NCBI GenBank assembly: GCA_964629165.1
Contig: CAZVQJ010000003.1
Location: 1-49,115 of the forward strand
Origin: CAWVVV01 sp964629165
Lineage (GTDB): Bacteria; Verrucomicrobiota; Verrucomicrobiia; Opitutales; Oceanipulchritudinaceae
Direction of reading: 5' to 3'
DNA: 49,115 bases
The position numbers and the translations under genes are program-made. A model generated the notes under the pieces. It was given only the letters and a program-made list of their open reading frames with translations, searched no databases and was not told the DNA's origin. Every line of letters begins with the position of its first letter. Position 1 is the stretch's first letter. Shown one piece after another: positions 1 to 8,537 of the stretch.

Positions 1-729
1 CCACGCCCGCGCCGTCTCTCGCAACTGTTCGCCCAGCTGGCTGAGAACGCACCGGATCGCGTTTCGGTCTCGTCCATCCGGGACGCGCTCGGCGACCGGA
101 GCTTCGCCGCGCTACTGGTGGTGTTCGCCGCGCTGAACCTGATCCCGCTGCCGCCGCCCTCTTCCGCCGTGCTCGGCCTGCCGCTGGTGATCGTGTCGGC
201 CCAGATGCTCTATGGCAGCAAGCGTGTCTGGCTGCCACGATTCCTCATGGAAAAGTCTCTCTCGGCCGAGCAATTCCGTGCCGTCATGTCGCGCCTGGTG
301 CCGCGGCTGGTCCAGATGGAACGCTGGGTTCGACCGCGCTACTGGCCCTTCTGGCGCCGGCGCGGCGAGCGCGTCGTCGGCGGGCTGGCGCTGGTGCTCG
401 CCATCGTCGTCACGCTGCCGATCCCGCTCGGCAACTGGCTCCCGGCCTTCTCGACCGCGCTGCTGGAAACGGGCTACATGATGCAGCTGATCGGAACGAC
501 CCAGCTGGTTGTCGGGATCCTCTTGTTATCAAACCGTTTTGTGCCGCTGGCGCTCGCCCTCTTTGCCCCGTTCATTGTCAACAGTGTGGCTTTTCACCTT
601 TTTCTTGAACGCAGCGGTCTCGTTCCTGCCTTCGTCTTTCTCGGGCTGGAACTCTACCTTGTGTGGGTCTACCGTGAAGCCTTTCGGCCGATGCTGGTTG
701 CGCGGGTGACGCCGGCAGGGAAACGCTGA
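1..729 (+). CDS. ExoD-like N-terminal part joined in frame to a DoxX-like C-terminal part (5' end missing)
   Basis: The reading frame is open from base 1, so the start lies outside the window. Up to about base 445 the protein reads as an ExoD-family membrane protein (linked to exopolysaccharide synthesis): the LNLIPLPPPSSAVLGLPL loop, a WLPRFL segment, a basic region rich in R and W, and the PIPLGNWLPA hydrophobic segment. From about base 450 to the stop it instead reads as the end of a small DoxX-family membrane protein: TGYMMQLIG, RFVPLALALFAPFIVN, FHLFL, then a last helix ending YREAFRPML. ExoD proteins normally finish soon after the LGN-LPA segment. The second part is visibly richer in T-ending codons. 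This is either a natural deletion fusion or an assembly join. Family calls rest on recalled motifs; the hybrid reading is inference. Confidence 0.7.
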   Translation, partial: PRPRRLSQLFAQLAENAPDRVSVSSIRDALGDRSFAALLVVFAALNLIPLPPPSSAVLGLPLVIVSAQMLYGSKRVWLPRFLMEKSLSAEQFRAVMSRLVPRLVQMERWVRPRYWPFWRRRGERVVGGLALVLAIVVTLPIPLGNWLPAFSTALLETGYMMQLIGTTQLVVGILLLSNRFVPLALALFAPFIVNSVAFHLFLERSGLVPAFVFLGLELYLVWVYREAFRPMLVARVTPAGKR

Positions 730-775
730 TCCGTTTGTGCGGCCCGATTCGCTCGCGTGCATGAGCTGAACGGGG

Positions 776-808
776 ACAAAAAGAAACCCGGCGGGTGGGG
801 CCGGGTTC
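776..808 (-). terminator. Rho-independent terminator of rpmB
   Basis: On the minus strand an 8-bp perfect stem (AACCCGGC / GCCGGGTT, 785-792 with 800-807) with a 7-nt loop is followed by a T-rich tract (TCTTTTTG). It lies about 30 bp downstream of the rpmB stop. Confidence 0.8.
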
Positions 809-835
809 AGGAAAGTCACAACGGGGAGGAGATCT

Positions 836-1066
836 TCAGGCTTTCTGGACCTTGCCCGCCTTGAGAGCCTTGGCGGAAACCCAGATACGCTTCACCTGTC
901 CGTTCGGGAGCCGGACCTTCACGCGCTGCGTGTTCGGCTTGAACGTGCGCTTGCTGATCTTCGCAATGTGCGTTCCGATGCCACCGCTTTTCTTGGTCAA
1001 TCCGCGGCGACGAATGCGACCGCCGACCGAGGGGCGTTTTCCAGTAATGGCGCAAATGTAGGACAT
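836..1066 (-). CDS. rpmB: 50S ribosomal protein L28
   Basis: The 76-residue product begins MSYICAITGKRPSVGG and carries the basic pattern typical of bacterial L28, a large-subunit protein, ending in a lysine- and alanine-rich tail. An upstream in-frame ATG exists, but the start at 1066 is preceded by GGGAG at good spacing and gives the family's usual length. It has one cysteine only, so it is the form without a zinc ribbon. It lies 32 bp after the MidA-type methyltransferase gene on the same strand, probably co-transcribed with it, and a hairpin terminator follows. Confidence 0.95.
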   Translation of the reverse strand: MSYICAITGKRPSVGGRIRRRGLTKKSGGIGTHIAKISKRTFKPNTQRVKVRLPNGQVKRIWVSAKALKAGKVQKA

Positions 1067-1098
1067 GGTGCTTTCTCCCGTAGAAAAGCTGCGGAAAA

Positions 1099-2130
1099 TC
1101 AGCCCTCGGCGGGTGCATGGCAAGCGTTTTCTGCACGAAAGCCCAATAGTACCTGGAATTTGCGCCCCATATTCTCCGGATGCAGCAGCTCCTTCAGGGT
1201 TTGCAGGTCGCGATGGACGCCTCGCTTGGCCGCCTGCCGGACAATGCGGTCCACCGCCGTGATCGAGTGCCGCATGAAGAATCCTTCCTGGCTATGTAAC
1301 TGGACAGAGTGAAAGCCGGCCCCGGTGAGGGCATCCTGAAGGTGATCCCAGCAAATGTGGTGGGTGATATCGACCGTTCCCGGATCGACCAGGATGTCGC
1401 TTCCGGACCGGTGCCGACAATAGGTGCGCGCCGTGCCTGCCGGACGGGCATGAAAGAGCGCATCGGCATCGAGTCCATAGTCGAACGCGATAAAAAGTCC
1501 GTCCCATCGATGCCGCACAATCTCCGCCGCGAGACGCCGCGCGCCCGAAGGATAATCGAGGACATAGCCGGACTGCGTCGGCGTCGGCAGGTCTTCCGGC
1601 AAATCGATTTCGTCGCGCTCGAGAAGGGAACTCTGCAGCCCCTGCGCGCTCAGGCGCACCCCCACTTCGTGCCAGTGGCCGTTCACCGCCTGAAAGCGAC
1701 GAAAGGGTTGGGCATCAAAAAGTTCGTTCGAGAAGACGATGTGTGGACCGGCGAGCGTTCCGAGAGGCCCGTAACCCCGCGCATCGGCCGCTGCGAACGG
1801 ATGCGCGCATGCCTGGAAGAGCCCACGCCCTTCCTCCGCCCCCAACTCGACGAATCGATACCGGCCGAGCCCCTCCGGAAGCAGTTCTTCGATGGCCGCG
1901 AGGACGAGGTCGCGAAAGACCGTTCCCAGACTCTCCGCGGTGTAAAAGTCGCGATCCTCGCGGTAGCCAACGCGGGGGGTTGGACGGCGGTAATAGCCAA
2001 CCTCCGGCAGGTAGAGGGCGGCCTCGACGAACGTTTCGAGCGGAATCACCGCACCCTCCCCATACCGGGAGACGAGTTCGGTGACGACGTTGCGCGAGGA
2101 GTGCGCTTCCGGTGCGCTTGGCGTTTGCAC
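1099..2130 (-). CDS. SAM-dependent methyltransferase, MidA/NDUFAF7 family (COG1565)
   Basis: The 343-residue protein has the family landmarks in order: an N-terminal helix with FVEAALYLPEVGYY, the RDFYTAESLGTVF segment (family: DFyTaPelsp-F), a variant SAM-binding loop FVELGAEEGRG, and SNELFDAQPFRRF (family: NElLDAlP). Members methylate protein arginine; NDUFAF7 modifies a complex I subunit in mitochondria. Bacterial substrates are mostly unknown. It is transcribed towards rpmB. Its start is only about 30 bp from the divergent protease gene, so the two promoters must overlap or lie inside the genes. Confidence 0.85.
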   Translation of the reverse strand: MQTPSAPEAHSSRNVVTELVSRYGEGAVIPLETFVEAALYLPEVGYYRRPTPRVGYREDRDFYTAESLGTVFRDLVLAAIEELLPEGLGRYRFVELGAEEGRGLFQACAHPFAAADARGYGPLGTLAGPHIVFSNELFDAQPFRRFQAVNGHWHEVGVRLSAQGLQSSLLERDEIDLPEDLPTPTQSGYVLDYPSGARRLAAEIVRHRWDGLFIAFDYGLDADALFHARPAGTARTYCRHRSGSDILVDPGTVDITHHICWDHLQDALTGAGFHSVQLHSQEGFFMRHSITAVDRIVRQAAKRGVHRDLQTLKELLHPENMGRKFQVLLGFRAENACHAPAEG

Positions 2131-2159
2131 AGAGCCCTGAAGCTGCTTCGATCTCCCCC

Positions 2160-3404
2160 ATGTTCAAGCGCGCATTCGTGCCCGGCCTCGTTCTCCTTCT
2201 CGGTGCATCGGTTTTCTGGTGGACCATGACGAGTCCCTTCTGGACCTCGCTCCGCCGCGTCAGCGCGATCATGCGTGTGATCAACACGGAATATTATGAT
2301 CCCGGTCGCGCCGATTACAACCGGCTTGCCGATGCCGCGATTGCGGGAATGGCACGTTCACTGGATCAGCATTCGCGCTATATGCCAGCGGACGATTACG
2401 CTCATTTCGAGCAGATGACGCATCAGGCATACGTGGGTATCGGGGTGCAGATCGAGCGTTTTGCTGAGCGCGTCATGGTCGTGCACGTATTCCCGGGCGG
2501 GCCGGCGGCAGATGTGGGCATCCTCCCCGGCGACCGCTTCCTCACCATAGAGGGTGAAGACGTCACAGGAGCAACCGTGAGAGAGGTTTCCGAGCGTCTG
2601 CGCGGTCCCGCCGGTGAACAGACCTCGGTGACGGTGCACCGCCCGGCCACGGATGAAGAACTGTCGATCGAACTCGTGCGGCGTACCGTTGATGTCGCGA
2701 GCGTCGACAACGCGCATGTCGACAAGTCCGGCATCGGATATCTGCGGATCCTCCAGTTCGGAGAACGCACGACGGCCGAGTTTCGGGAGGCCCTGGAGGA
2801 ATTGGAGGAAGCGGGAATGGAAGCCTTGGTCATCGACCTGCGGAACAATCCGGGAGGGCTGATCAATACGTCGAAAGATGTCGCTGCCGAGTTTTTCGAA
2901 CGGAACGAGCTGATTGTCTACACCGAGGGCCGAAACCGGATCGACCGCCGGGAGTATCGTTCCGGCGGCCCGGCACGGTTACGAAATTATCCGGTTGCGG
3001 TGCTCATCAATGGACAAAGCGCGAGTGGTGCGGAGATCGTCGCGGGCGCGCTTCAGGACAGCGGCCGCGCCTACATTGTCGGAGAGACTTCATTCGGCAA
3101 AGGCAGCGTGCAAAGCGTCTACGCCTTCAAGAACGGCGACGGGTTGCGGCAGACGACCGCCCTCTATTATCTCCCCAGCGGACGATCGATCCATGAGTCG
3201 GGAGTTGTCCCGGACGAGATCGTGGAGCATTCCGAGGAGGAAACCCTCCGCCTCGTGCTGCAGGAGCGCCACGCAGATTTGATGGACCCCGAGGAGTTCG
3301 AGCGGCACTTCGAGTTTGCACCCGAAATCATCGATCGCCAGCTCGAGGCGGCCCGCCGCCACCTTCTCGAGACCCTCGCTCGCAAACTTCCCGCGACGGC
3401 ATGA
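2160..3404 (+). CDS. ctpA: C-terminal processing protease, S41 family (CtpA/Prc type)
   Basis: The protein has 414 residues from the ATG at 2160, chosen because it opens with MFKRAF and a hydrophobic N-terminal anchor (FVPGLVLLLGASVFWW), placing the enzyme in the periplasm. A PDZ domain lies roughly at residues 80-165 (GIGVQI, GDRFLTIEGEDV). The S41 core follows: LVIDLRNNPGG, then GQSASGAEIVAGAL with catalytic Ser289 and GETSFGKGSVQSV with Lys314. The 25-residue Ser-Lys spacing matches E. coli Prc and other Ctp enzymes. It cleaves C-terminal peptides of envelope proteins. The start is preceded by a CU-rich stretch rather than a Shine-Dalgarno site. Confidence 0.93.
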   Translation: MFKRAFVPGLVLLLGASVFWWTMTSPFWTSLRRVSAIMRVINTEYYDPGRADYNRLADAAIAGMARSLDQHSRYMPADDYAHFEQMTHQAYVGIGVQIERFAERVMVVHVFPGGPAADVGILPGDRFLTIEGEDVTGATVREVSERLRGPAGEQTSVTVHRPATDEELSIELVRRTVDVASVDNAHVDKSGIGYLRILQFGERTTAEFREALEELEEAGMEALVIDLRNNPGGLINTSKDVAAEFFERNELIVYTEGRNRIDRREYRSGGPARLRNYPVAVLINGQSASGAEIVAGALQDSGRAYIVGETSFGKGSVQSVYAFKNGDGLRQTTALYYLPSGRSIHESGVVPDEIVEHSEEETLRLVLQERHADLMDPEEFERHFEFAPEIIDRQLEAARRHLLETLARKLPATA

Positions 3405-3503
3405 ATCGGCACGGCTGGAAGGTTCGGCTCTGACGTGAGGGCGAAGCCGTGACCGGCATGGTGCCCGGACGGTGCCCTGTCGCCCCCGTTGCGCTAACTG
3501 CGC

Positions 3504-5651
3504 TTATTCCGGAATGGGCGGGCCGGGAAAACGAACATTCCACCAGAGGGCAATCCCGATGATAAAGATGCCTCCGAACAGGATTGAGCTTCTTGTCAGA
3601 GGCTGCACCGGTTGATCGATGGCGTCCGGGTCTGCCGGGGCGGGAACTTCGAGCGCCGGAATGGCGAGGCGGTAGAGGAGGCCTCCGGTCTTGGTGGGGT
3701 CATCGGCAAGGAGGTCGTCGCGGCTTCCGAAGGCGGTGGCGCCCCAGAGGACGCCGTCCCGCACGAGCGGGGTGCGCATGGGGGTATGACCATGAGAACC
3801 CCCGTTGAAGGTATGAAGAATATCAATCCGCGAGAGAGCGACGTCCTCCACTCCGGTCGTCCCGACATCCGGGGAGGGGCTTGCGAGGAGCAGCCGCAGG
3901 GCAGTTCCCGGAAAACCCGCTTCGGGATCAGTGGAACCATGGGTTGTCAGGAAGAGTTCACGCGCATCTTCGGAGACGACAAGGGAGCCGTTCGGCTTCC
4001 CGCCAGCGTGGGGAACGAGGTTGAAATCGAGGAGGGTGATGAACGTTTCCGTTTCCGGGAAAAAAGCGAAGACCGTGCCGCGGTCGTATGGATCGCCGAA
4101 GGCCCCGAATGTGGTTCCGAGCAGATAGCCATCCGGGTGCGGAATCAGGCGGTCGTAGGGATGGCCCCCAAGTCCGCCTCCGGCGAAACGATGGACCACC
4201 GAAAACTCCGTTCCGTCCGGGCGTAGCCGGAAGATCGTCCCGGCACGCCCGGGCCCTTTTTCGTAGTCCGAGGTCATGCCGTAGAGCCAGCCATTGTGCT
4301 CGAGGAGCTGGCCGGTGAGGTGCTCACCGCCCATCGGATCAAAGCTCTTCAGGATCTCGAAGGAAGTCCCGTCGGGGGCTGCCCGATAAACCGTACCGCT
4401 CCATGTGTTTTCTCCTCCGTGAAAGGTGGTGCCATAGAACTGTCCATCAACGAGAATGGGTCCTGCATGGGCGCCCCAGGATTTTGGCTCACGGCGGTTG
4501 AACCCATGGATGACCGCGAATTCCCGCCCAGCGGGATCGAAACGGAACAAGGTCCCCTGTTCGTGAGGTCCTCCGAACTTGGTGATTCCCCAGACGGCGC
4601 CATCGTGAAAGGTGAGCCCGGTGTAGGGCTCCCGGCCCTCGCCCGACTGTAGCGAGTGCATCATCTCGAAACGCCCTTCGGAGAGGTCGATTCTGAAGAG
4701 TGTGCCCTGGCCCTCTTCACCTCCGCGGTGCGTGCCCGCCCAAGCTTCATCCCCGTTCAGTGAAAGCTCCGCGAAGGGCTGCCAGCCAGTCGTGCCGTCA
4801 AACGCGTGAATGATGTCAAACGCAGCGTCCGGCAGGGCCACCGCAACGGCCGGCACCCGGAGGAAGGTCAGCGAACGCTGCATCGCGATCCGGAAACCCT
4901 CGCCGGGTGCGTCCTCCGACCGGGGATAGGCAAAGGCGTGCCCGAGATCCGGCAGGAGATCGAAACGAACCGGGAGCTTGAGGCGCTTGGCGGCCTCATA
5001 CCATGCCTCGATCTGCGACGGCTCCACGACGGTGTCGTTTTCGCCGTGAAGGACAAGAGCCGGTGGGTGAAACTCCGAAAGGAAGTTCACCGGTGACCAT
5101 GCGTCCAGATCTTCGGGCGGACCGTGCCGCTTCTCGAGCCACCCGAGCTTGCGCAGATCCAGCACAGGGTTCCAGAGAATGACCCCCGCCCACGGTGACG
5201 GCCGCGGTCGACTCGCAATCATCGCAGCCAGATGACCGCCCGCTGACTCACCGAGCAGGTAGAGCCGATCGGCGTCGAGACCGAACTCGTCCGCTCGCTC
5301 CACGATCCGGGCCGCAATTGCCTCCGCTGCCGCCACCGTCTCGCTCAAACCGGCCTCCGCCGACGCGAGCGGATAGGCTGGCAGCAGACAGACAAAGCCC
5401 GCGCGCGCAAAAGCTTCCGCATGGGGAAATAGCTGGGAAGGGCTGCCCGCAGTCCAGCCGCCACCATGAAAAAGAACGATCGCCGGAGCCCGCTCCGGCC
5501 CGTCTTCAGGTTCGATCCGGTATACCTCCACCGACTCGCCCAAAGGCAACGCCAGCTGAAAAACATCGGTTCGCCCGGACACCCCGATCGGGATAAGGCT
5601 CATCACCAGCAAAAGGACCCGGCAGAGAGAACCGGAACGGATACAGCGCAT
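3504..5651 (-). CDS. Secreted esterase-like alpha/beta-hydrolase fused to GloVer-type tandem repeats
   Basis: The start at 5651 gives MRCIRSG followed by a hydrophobic signal sequence; the longer in-frame start would run through a tRNA-like sequence. Residues about 25-270 form an alpha/beta-hydrolase close to BD-FAE and acetyl-esterase types: the oxyanion motif FHGGGW (about 61-66), nucleophile in LGESAGG (Ser136), acid in HGENDTVV and histidine in LGHAFAY. The remaining roughly 400 residues are repeats of the form GTLFR-DP-G--F-VIHGF with GxTxxGG turns, as in the choice-of-anchor GloVer family, probably a beta-propeller. A single transmembrane helix near the C-terminus (SILFGGIFIIGIALWW) would anchor it. 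Nearby glycan enzymes suggest a carbohydrate ester as substrate. The fusion is unusual. Confidence 0.8.
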   Translation of the reverse strand: MRCIRSGSLCRVLLLVMSLIPIGVSGRTDVFQLALPLGESVEVYRIEPEDGPERAPAIVLFHGGGWTAGSPSQLFPHAEAFARAGFVCLLPAYPLASAEAGLSETVAAAEAIAARIVERADEFGLDADRLYLLGESAGGHLAAMIASRPRPSPWAGVILWNPVLDLRKLGWLEKRHGPPEDLDAWSPVNFLSEFHPPALVLHGENDTVVEPSQIEAWYEAAKRLKLPVRFDLLPDLGHAFAYPRSEDAPGEGFRIAMQRSLTFLRVPAVAVALPDAAFDIIHAFDGTTGWQPFAELSLNGDEAWAGTHRGGEEGQGTLFRIDLSEGRFEMMHSLQSGEGREPYTGLTFHDGAVWGITKFGGPHEQGTLFRFDPAGREFAVIHGFNRREPKSWGAHAGPILVDGQFYGTTFHGGENTWSGTVYRAAPDGTSFEILKSFDPMGGEHLTGQLLEHNGWLYGMTSDYEKGPGRAGTIFRLRPDGTEFSVVHRFAGGGLGGHPYDRLIPHPDGYLLGTTFGAFGDPYDRGTVFAFFPETETFITLLDFNLVPHAGGKPNGSLVVSEDARELFLTTHGSTDPEAGFPGTALRLLLASPSPDVGTTGVEDVALSRIDILHTFNGGSHGHTPMRTPLVRDGVLWGATAFGSRDDLLADDPTKTGGLLYRLAIPALEVPAPADPDAIDQPVQPLTRSSILFGGIFIIGIALWWNVRFPGPPIPE

Positions 5652-6058
5652 ACCGGACCGTAGGTACAGATACCGCGCGGCGCCAGTCTTCAGAGGCAAT
5701 TCATGGAAAAAGGGGCGGATCGATTCGAACCACCAAGGCAACAGCCGACGTTCCCTGTATCGCGCGAAAACCAAAGAAAAGGGCGCCCCTCCTTGATCTG
5801 GCGGGAGTTCCCGGTCGCGCGGGCATGGAGGTTGAAAGGGACCGTTGGGACGATCTATATAGCCGATTTCATACGTGAGTTTCTGGAGTGGTTTCTTGCG
5901 ATCACCATTGCCGTTCCGGTATGGTTCATCCTGCGTCGACGGCGAGGTCGGAACCGGGCGCTGGTCGTGAATCCCTCAAGGCGCGGGAAAGCAGGCCTGT
6001 GACGATCGCGGCCTTGTGTCTTGCGGTTGCAGAAATCTGGGATCATTCTCTAACGACG
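5652..6058. other. Intergenic region between divergent esterase genes
   Basis: These 407 bp separate the two outward-facing esterase genes. They hold a tRNA-like remnant (5704-5790, minus strand) and an AT-rich patch with CTATATAG around 5854-5861 that could carry a promoter for the CE15 gene. A plus-strand frame across 5870-6002 could encode one transmembrane helix followed by arginines, but it has no credible start codon and I do not call it a gene. Confidence 0.5.
5704..5790 (-). pseudogene. tRNA-like remnant (class II tRNA 3' half and acceptor stem)
   Basis: On the minus strand a 7-bp acceptor-like stem pairs AGGGGCG (5784-5790) with CGCCCCT (5711-5717). Before the latter is a T-arm with a canonical TTCGAAT loop (5723-5729) and a mostly paired stem (GGTGG with CGATC, one mismatch and one wobble). 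Next comes a small variable-arm hairpin GGC-TGTT-GCC (5737-5746), as in tRNA-Tyr, Ser or Leu, and a CCA lies 4 nt beyond the acceptor. No D-arm or anticodon arm can be folded, so this is at best a decayed tRNA or an old attachment-site remnant. Low certainty. Confidence 0.3.
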
Positions 6059-7411
6059 ATGCGTTTCTTCTCTCTCCTCTCGTTCGTGATCCTCCTGCCT
6101 GCCGTAGTTTGCGCCCAGATCATCGATGTTCCTGATGGCGAAGTGGCGGGCATTGCCGCCAATTACACGGAAGCCAGGGCGGGCTCGTTCGAGCTTCCGG
6201 ACCCACTCGTCGCGGAGGACGGCGAACGTATTGCGGACACGGAGAGCTGGCGCACCAAGCGGCGTCCGGAGATTTTTCGGATGATCGAGAGCAACCAGTA
6301 TGGCCGTGTGCCTCCGCGACCGGAGGCGATGAGCTTTGAGGTAATGGATCGGGGGACCCCCGTGTTTGACGGCACGGCGCTGCGCAAACAGGTCACGATC
6401 TATTTCGACAAGGAGAAGGAGCACTTTCTCGACCTGCTCATTTACCTGCCGGCCGGGGAGGAGGGGCCCGTTCCGGTCCTGATCAACATCGGATGGGTGG
6501 CGAACCACCTTGCGGTGGAGGACGCAGGCGTGAAGCCGGGCAGGCGATGGAATCCCGAGAGAGGCGAATACGAAACGGCGACAGAGGCCCCGCCGCTCTT
6601 TCGGTTGCGAGCGGTTTCTTTGTTACTGGAGCGCGGCTATGGGGTCGCTCACTTCAATTACAACGACGTGGAACCCGATCATCTCGATGGTTTCGCCGCC
6701 GGCATCCGGCATCATTATTTGAAGGCGGACCAAACGGAACCAGGTCCGGATGAGTGGGGTGCGATCGCCGCGTGGGGATGGGGCATCAGTCGCGTCATCG
6801 ATTATTTTGAGACGGATGCGGACATTGATGCGCAGCGGGTGGCGATCACCGGCGTCTCGCGTCTGGGAAAAACGGTCCTATGGGCGGGGGCCCGGGACGA
6901 ACGGGTTGCCTGCGTCCTTGCCAGCGTCTCGGGGTCGGGAGGGGCATCCCTCCACCGGCGCAACTATGGAGAGCGTCCGGCCCACCTTGTGGCGCCGACT
7001 CGTTACCCCTATTGGTTCGCCGGGCGCTTCGTGGACTGGGTGGGCCGGGAAACCGAAATGCCCTGGGACGCCCACATGATCATTGCGCTGATTGCCCCGC
7101 GTCCGGTGCTCCTCCAGACGGGCTTCACGGACCGATGGTCCGATCCCTACGGCGAGCTGGTCGCGGCCCGGGCGGCCACGCCGGTCTACCACCTATTCGG
7201 GCTGGAGGGCATTGAAGACTACGTCCAGCCGCCGCTCGGAGAACCTATCATGAACACGCTCGGATATCTGATGCATGACGGCGGCCATGGCATGGTGCCC
7301 GAGGATTGGCCGGTATTTGTCGATTTCATGGACCAACACCTTCGGGGAATAAAAAGCGGGGACGCCCCTTCGGTGGAGTCGAGCGTCGATCCGGAGCGCG
7401 GGGCCGGATGA
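6059..7411 (+). CDS. Secreted glucuronoyl esterase-like protein (CE15 family)
   Basis: The ATG at 6059 starts a clear signal peptide (MRFFSLLSFVILLPAVVCAQ) in a 450-residue protein. CE15 enzymes cleave the ester between lignin alcohols and 4-O-methyl-glucuronic acid side chains of xylan. The nucleophile motif is GVSRLGKT with Ser267 (family: GCSRxGK), and the C-terminal histidine lies in GGHGMVPEDW (His410). Other family signatures are RPEIFRMIESNQYGRVP near the N-terminus, GAIAAWGWGISR before the nucleophile, and the RPVLLQTGFTDRWSDP loop. It is divergent from the esterase/GloVer gene and convergent with the GH43 gene, which fits a xylan-related block. Confidence 0.85.
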   Translation: MRFFSLLSFVILLPAVVCAQIIDVPDGEVAGIAANYTEARAGSFELPDPLVAEDGERIADTESWRTKRRPEIFRMIESNQYGRVPPRPEAMSFEVMDRGTPVFDGTALRKQVTIYFDKEKEHFLDLLIYLPAGEEGPVPVLINIGWVANHLAVEDAGVKPGRRWNPERGEYETATEAPPLFRLRAVSLLLERGYGVAHFNYNDVEPDHLDGFAAGIRHHYLKADQTEPGPDEWGAIAAWGWGISRVIDYFETDADIDAQRVAITGVSRLGKTVLWAGARDERVACVLASVSGSGGASLHRRNYGERPAHLVAPTRYPYWFAGRFVDWVGRETEMPWDAHMIIALIAPRPVLLQTGFTDRWSDPYGELVAARAATPVYHLFGLEGIEDYVQPPLGEPIMNTLGYLMHDGGHGMVPEDWPVFVDFMDQHLRGIKSGDAPSVESSVDPERGAG

Positions 7412-7514
7412 CAGGGGATCGCTATACTTCCGGAACCTGAATGAAAACCGGGACCCGGAAGTCGGCGCCCTGCGAGGGGGTGCCTGGCAGGGACGGCTCT
7501 TGGCAGGACGAGCT

Positions 7515-8504
7515 TCAGCGAATCTCGGGGACGCTGGTTTCGGTCCTTTCGATTTTCTTGATGCGTCCCTCGGCGTCGTATTCAAGCTTATCAACAGCAA
7601 CGGATCGGCGATAGACACCGCCAGTGGGAAGCGCGGCCGTATGGTAGATGAAATACCAGTTGTCCTTGAACTCCACGACGCCTTGGTGATTGGTCTCGGA
7701 TTTCGGGAGCAGGTCATTGATGACGCCCTGATACTCCCACGGGCCGAGAATGCTCTTGCTCGTTGAATACTCGGTCGTGGAGGGATAATGGGCGGCATAG
7801 GTGAGGTAGTAGGTATCATCCTTCTTGTGGATGAACGGGGCCTCGAAAAAGTTGTGAGCCTCGACCGTCTGCACCTCGCCATCGAGTTCGACCATGTTGT
7901 CCTTTAGTTTGACGACGCGCGCTTCATTCCAGGAGCCCCAGAAGAGGTATGCCTGTCCATCGTCGTCGATATAGACCGCAGGGTCGATGTTCAGGACAAT
8001 CGAGTTTGGGGTCTCATCGGTGATGAGGGCTTCTCCGATGGCGTCCTGGAAGGGACCGGTCGGGCTGTCGGAGACGGCCACCCCGATCGCCATGCCTTCA
8101 TCGACGCGGATGTCCTTGTGGCGCAGCGAGACATACCAGTAGAATTTTCCGTCGCGTTCGGTCACATGTGCAGCGAAGGCATCCGCGCTGGCCCACTCGA
8201 AATCATCGACCGAGAGGAGCGGACCGTGCTTTTCATAATCGACCATGTTCGTGGTCGAGAAGGCATACCAGTCGTGCATCTTGAACCAGCGGTCGGTCGT
8301 GTTCTGGATATCGTGACCGGTGTAGATGTAGAGGGTATCCTCATGAACGAGCGGCGCCGGGTCCGCTGTAAACATATCCGTCACGATCGGATTTCCGCGG
8401 TAACGAACGTCGTCATCGGACGCGTGCAGGAAGGGGACGCCGAGGCATGCGGCGGAAAATACGAGGGTGGTGGTAACCGGGGATGAAAGCATCTTCATAA
8501 GCAT
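7515..8504 (-). CDS. Glycoside hydrolase family 43 protein
   Basis: This 329-residue protein has an N-terminal signal sequence ending near PFLHAS. The five-bladed propeller of GH43 is recognisable: the general base Asp in TADPAPLVHEDTLYIYTG, the pKa-modulating Asp in NIDPAVYIDDDGQAYLFWGS, and the acid Glu in FFEAPFIHKKDDTYYLTYA. GH43 enzymes act on alpha-L-arabinofuranosides, beta-xylosides or arabinan; the exact substrate cannot be read from sequence. There is no extra carbohydrate-binding module. The start is preceded by a CU-rich stretch, and an inverted repeat lies 18 bp upstream. Two more closely spaced ATGs (MLMKM) make the exact start uncertain by a few codons. Confidence 0.9.
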   Translation of the reverse strand: MLMKMLSSPVTTTLVFSAACLGVPFLHASDDDVRYRGNPIVTDMFTADPAPLVHEDTLYIYTGHDIQNTTDRWFKMHDWYAFSTTNMVDYEKHGPLLSVDDFEWASADAFAAHVTERDGKFYWYVSLRHKDIRVDEGMAIGVAVSDSPTGPFQDAIGEALITDETPNSIVLNIDPAVYIDDDGQAYLFWGSWNEARVVKLKDNMVELDGEVQTVEAHNFFEAPFIHKKDDTYYLTYAAHYPSTTEYSTSKSILGPWEYQGVINDLLPKSETNHQGVVEFKDNWYFIYHTAALPTGGVYRRSVAVDKLEYDAEGRIKKIERTETSVPEIR

Positions 8505-8521
8505 AAAGGGAGGGGAGAAAT

Positions 8522-8537
8522 CGTGGAAAATTCCACG
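8522..8537. promoter_or_regulatory. Operator-like inverted repeat upstream of the GH43 gene
   Basis: CGTGGAA-AA-TTCCACG is a palindrome with 7-bp perfect arms, placed 18 bp before the GH43 start. A second copy of the half-site AATTCCAC occurs at 8584-8591. This size and symmetry suit a dimeric repressor of the LacI or GntR kind controlling sugar genes; the protein is not in the window. Confidence 0.4.

Noticed and set aside
5870..6002. Plus-strand frame encoding a possible single-helix membrane peptide followed by an arginine cluster
   Set aside because: No ATG, GTG or TTG at a sensible place, no ribosome site, and the frame runs upstream into the tRNA-like sequence.
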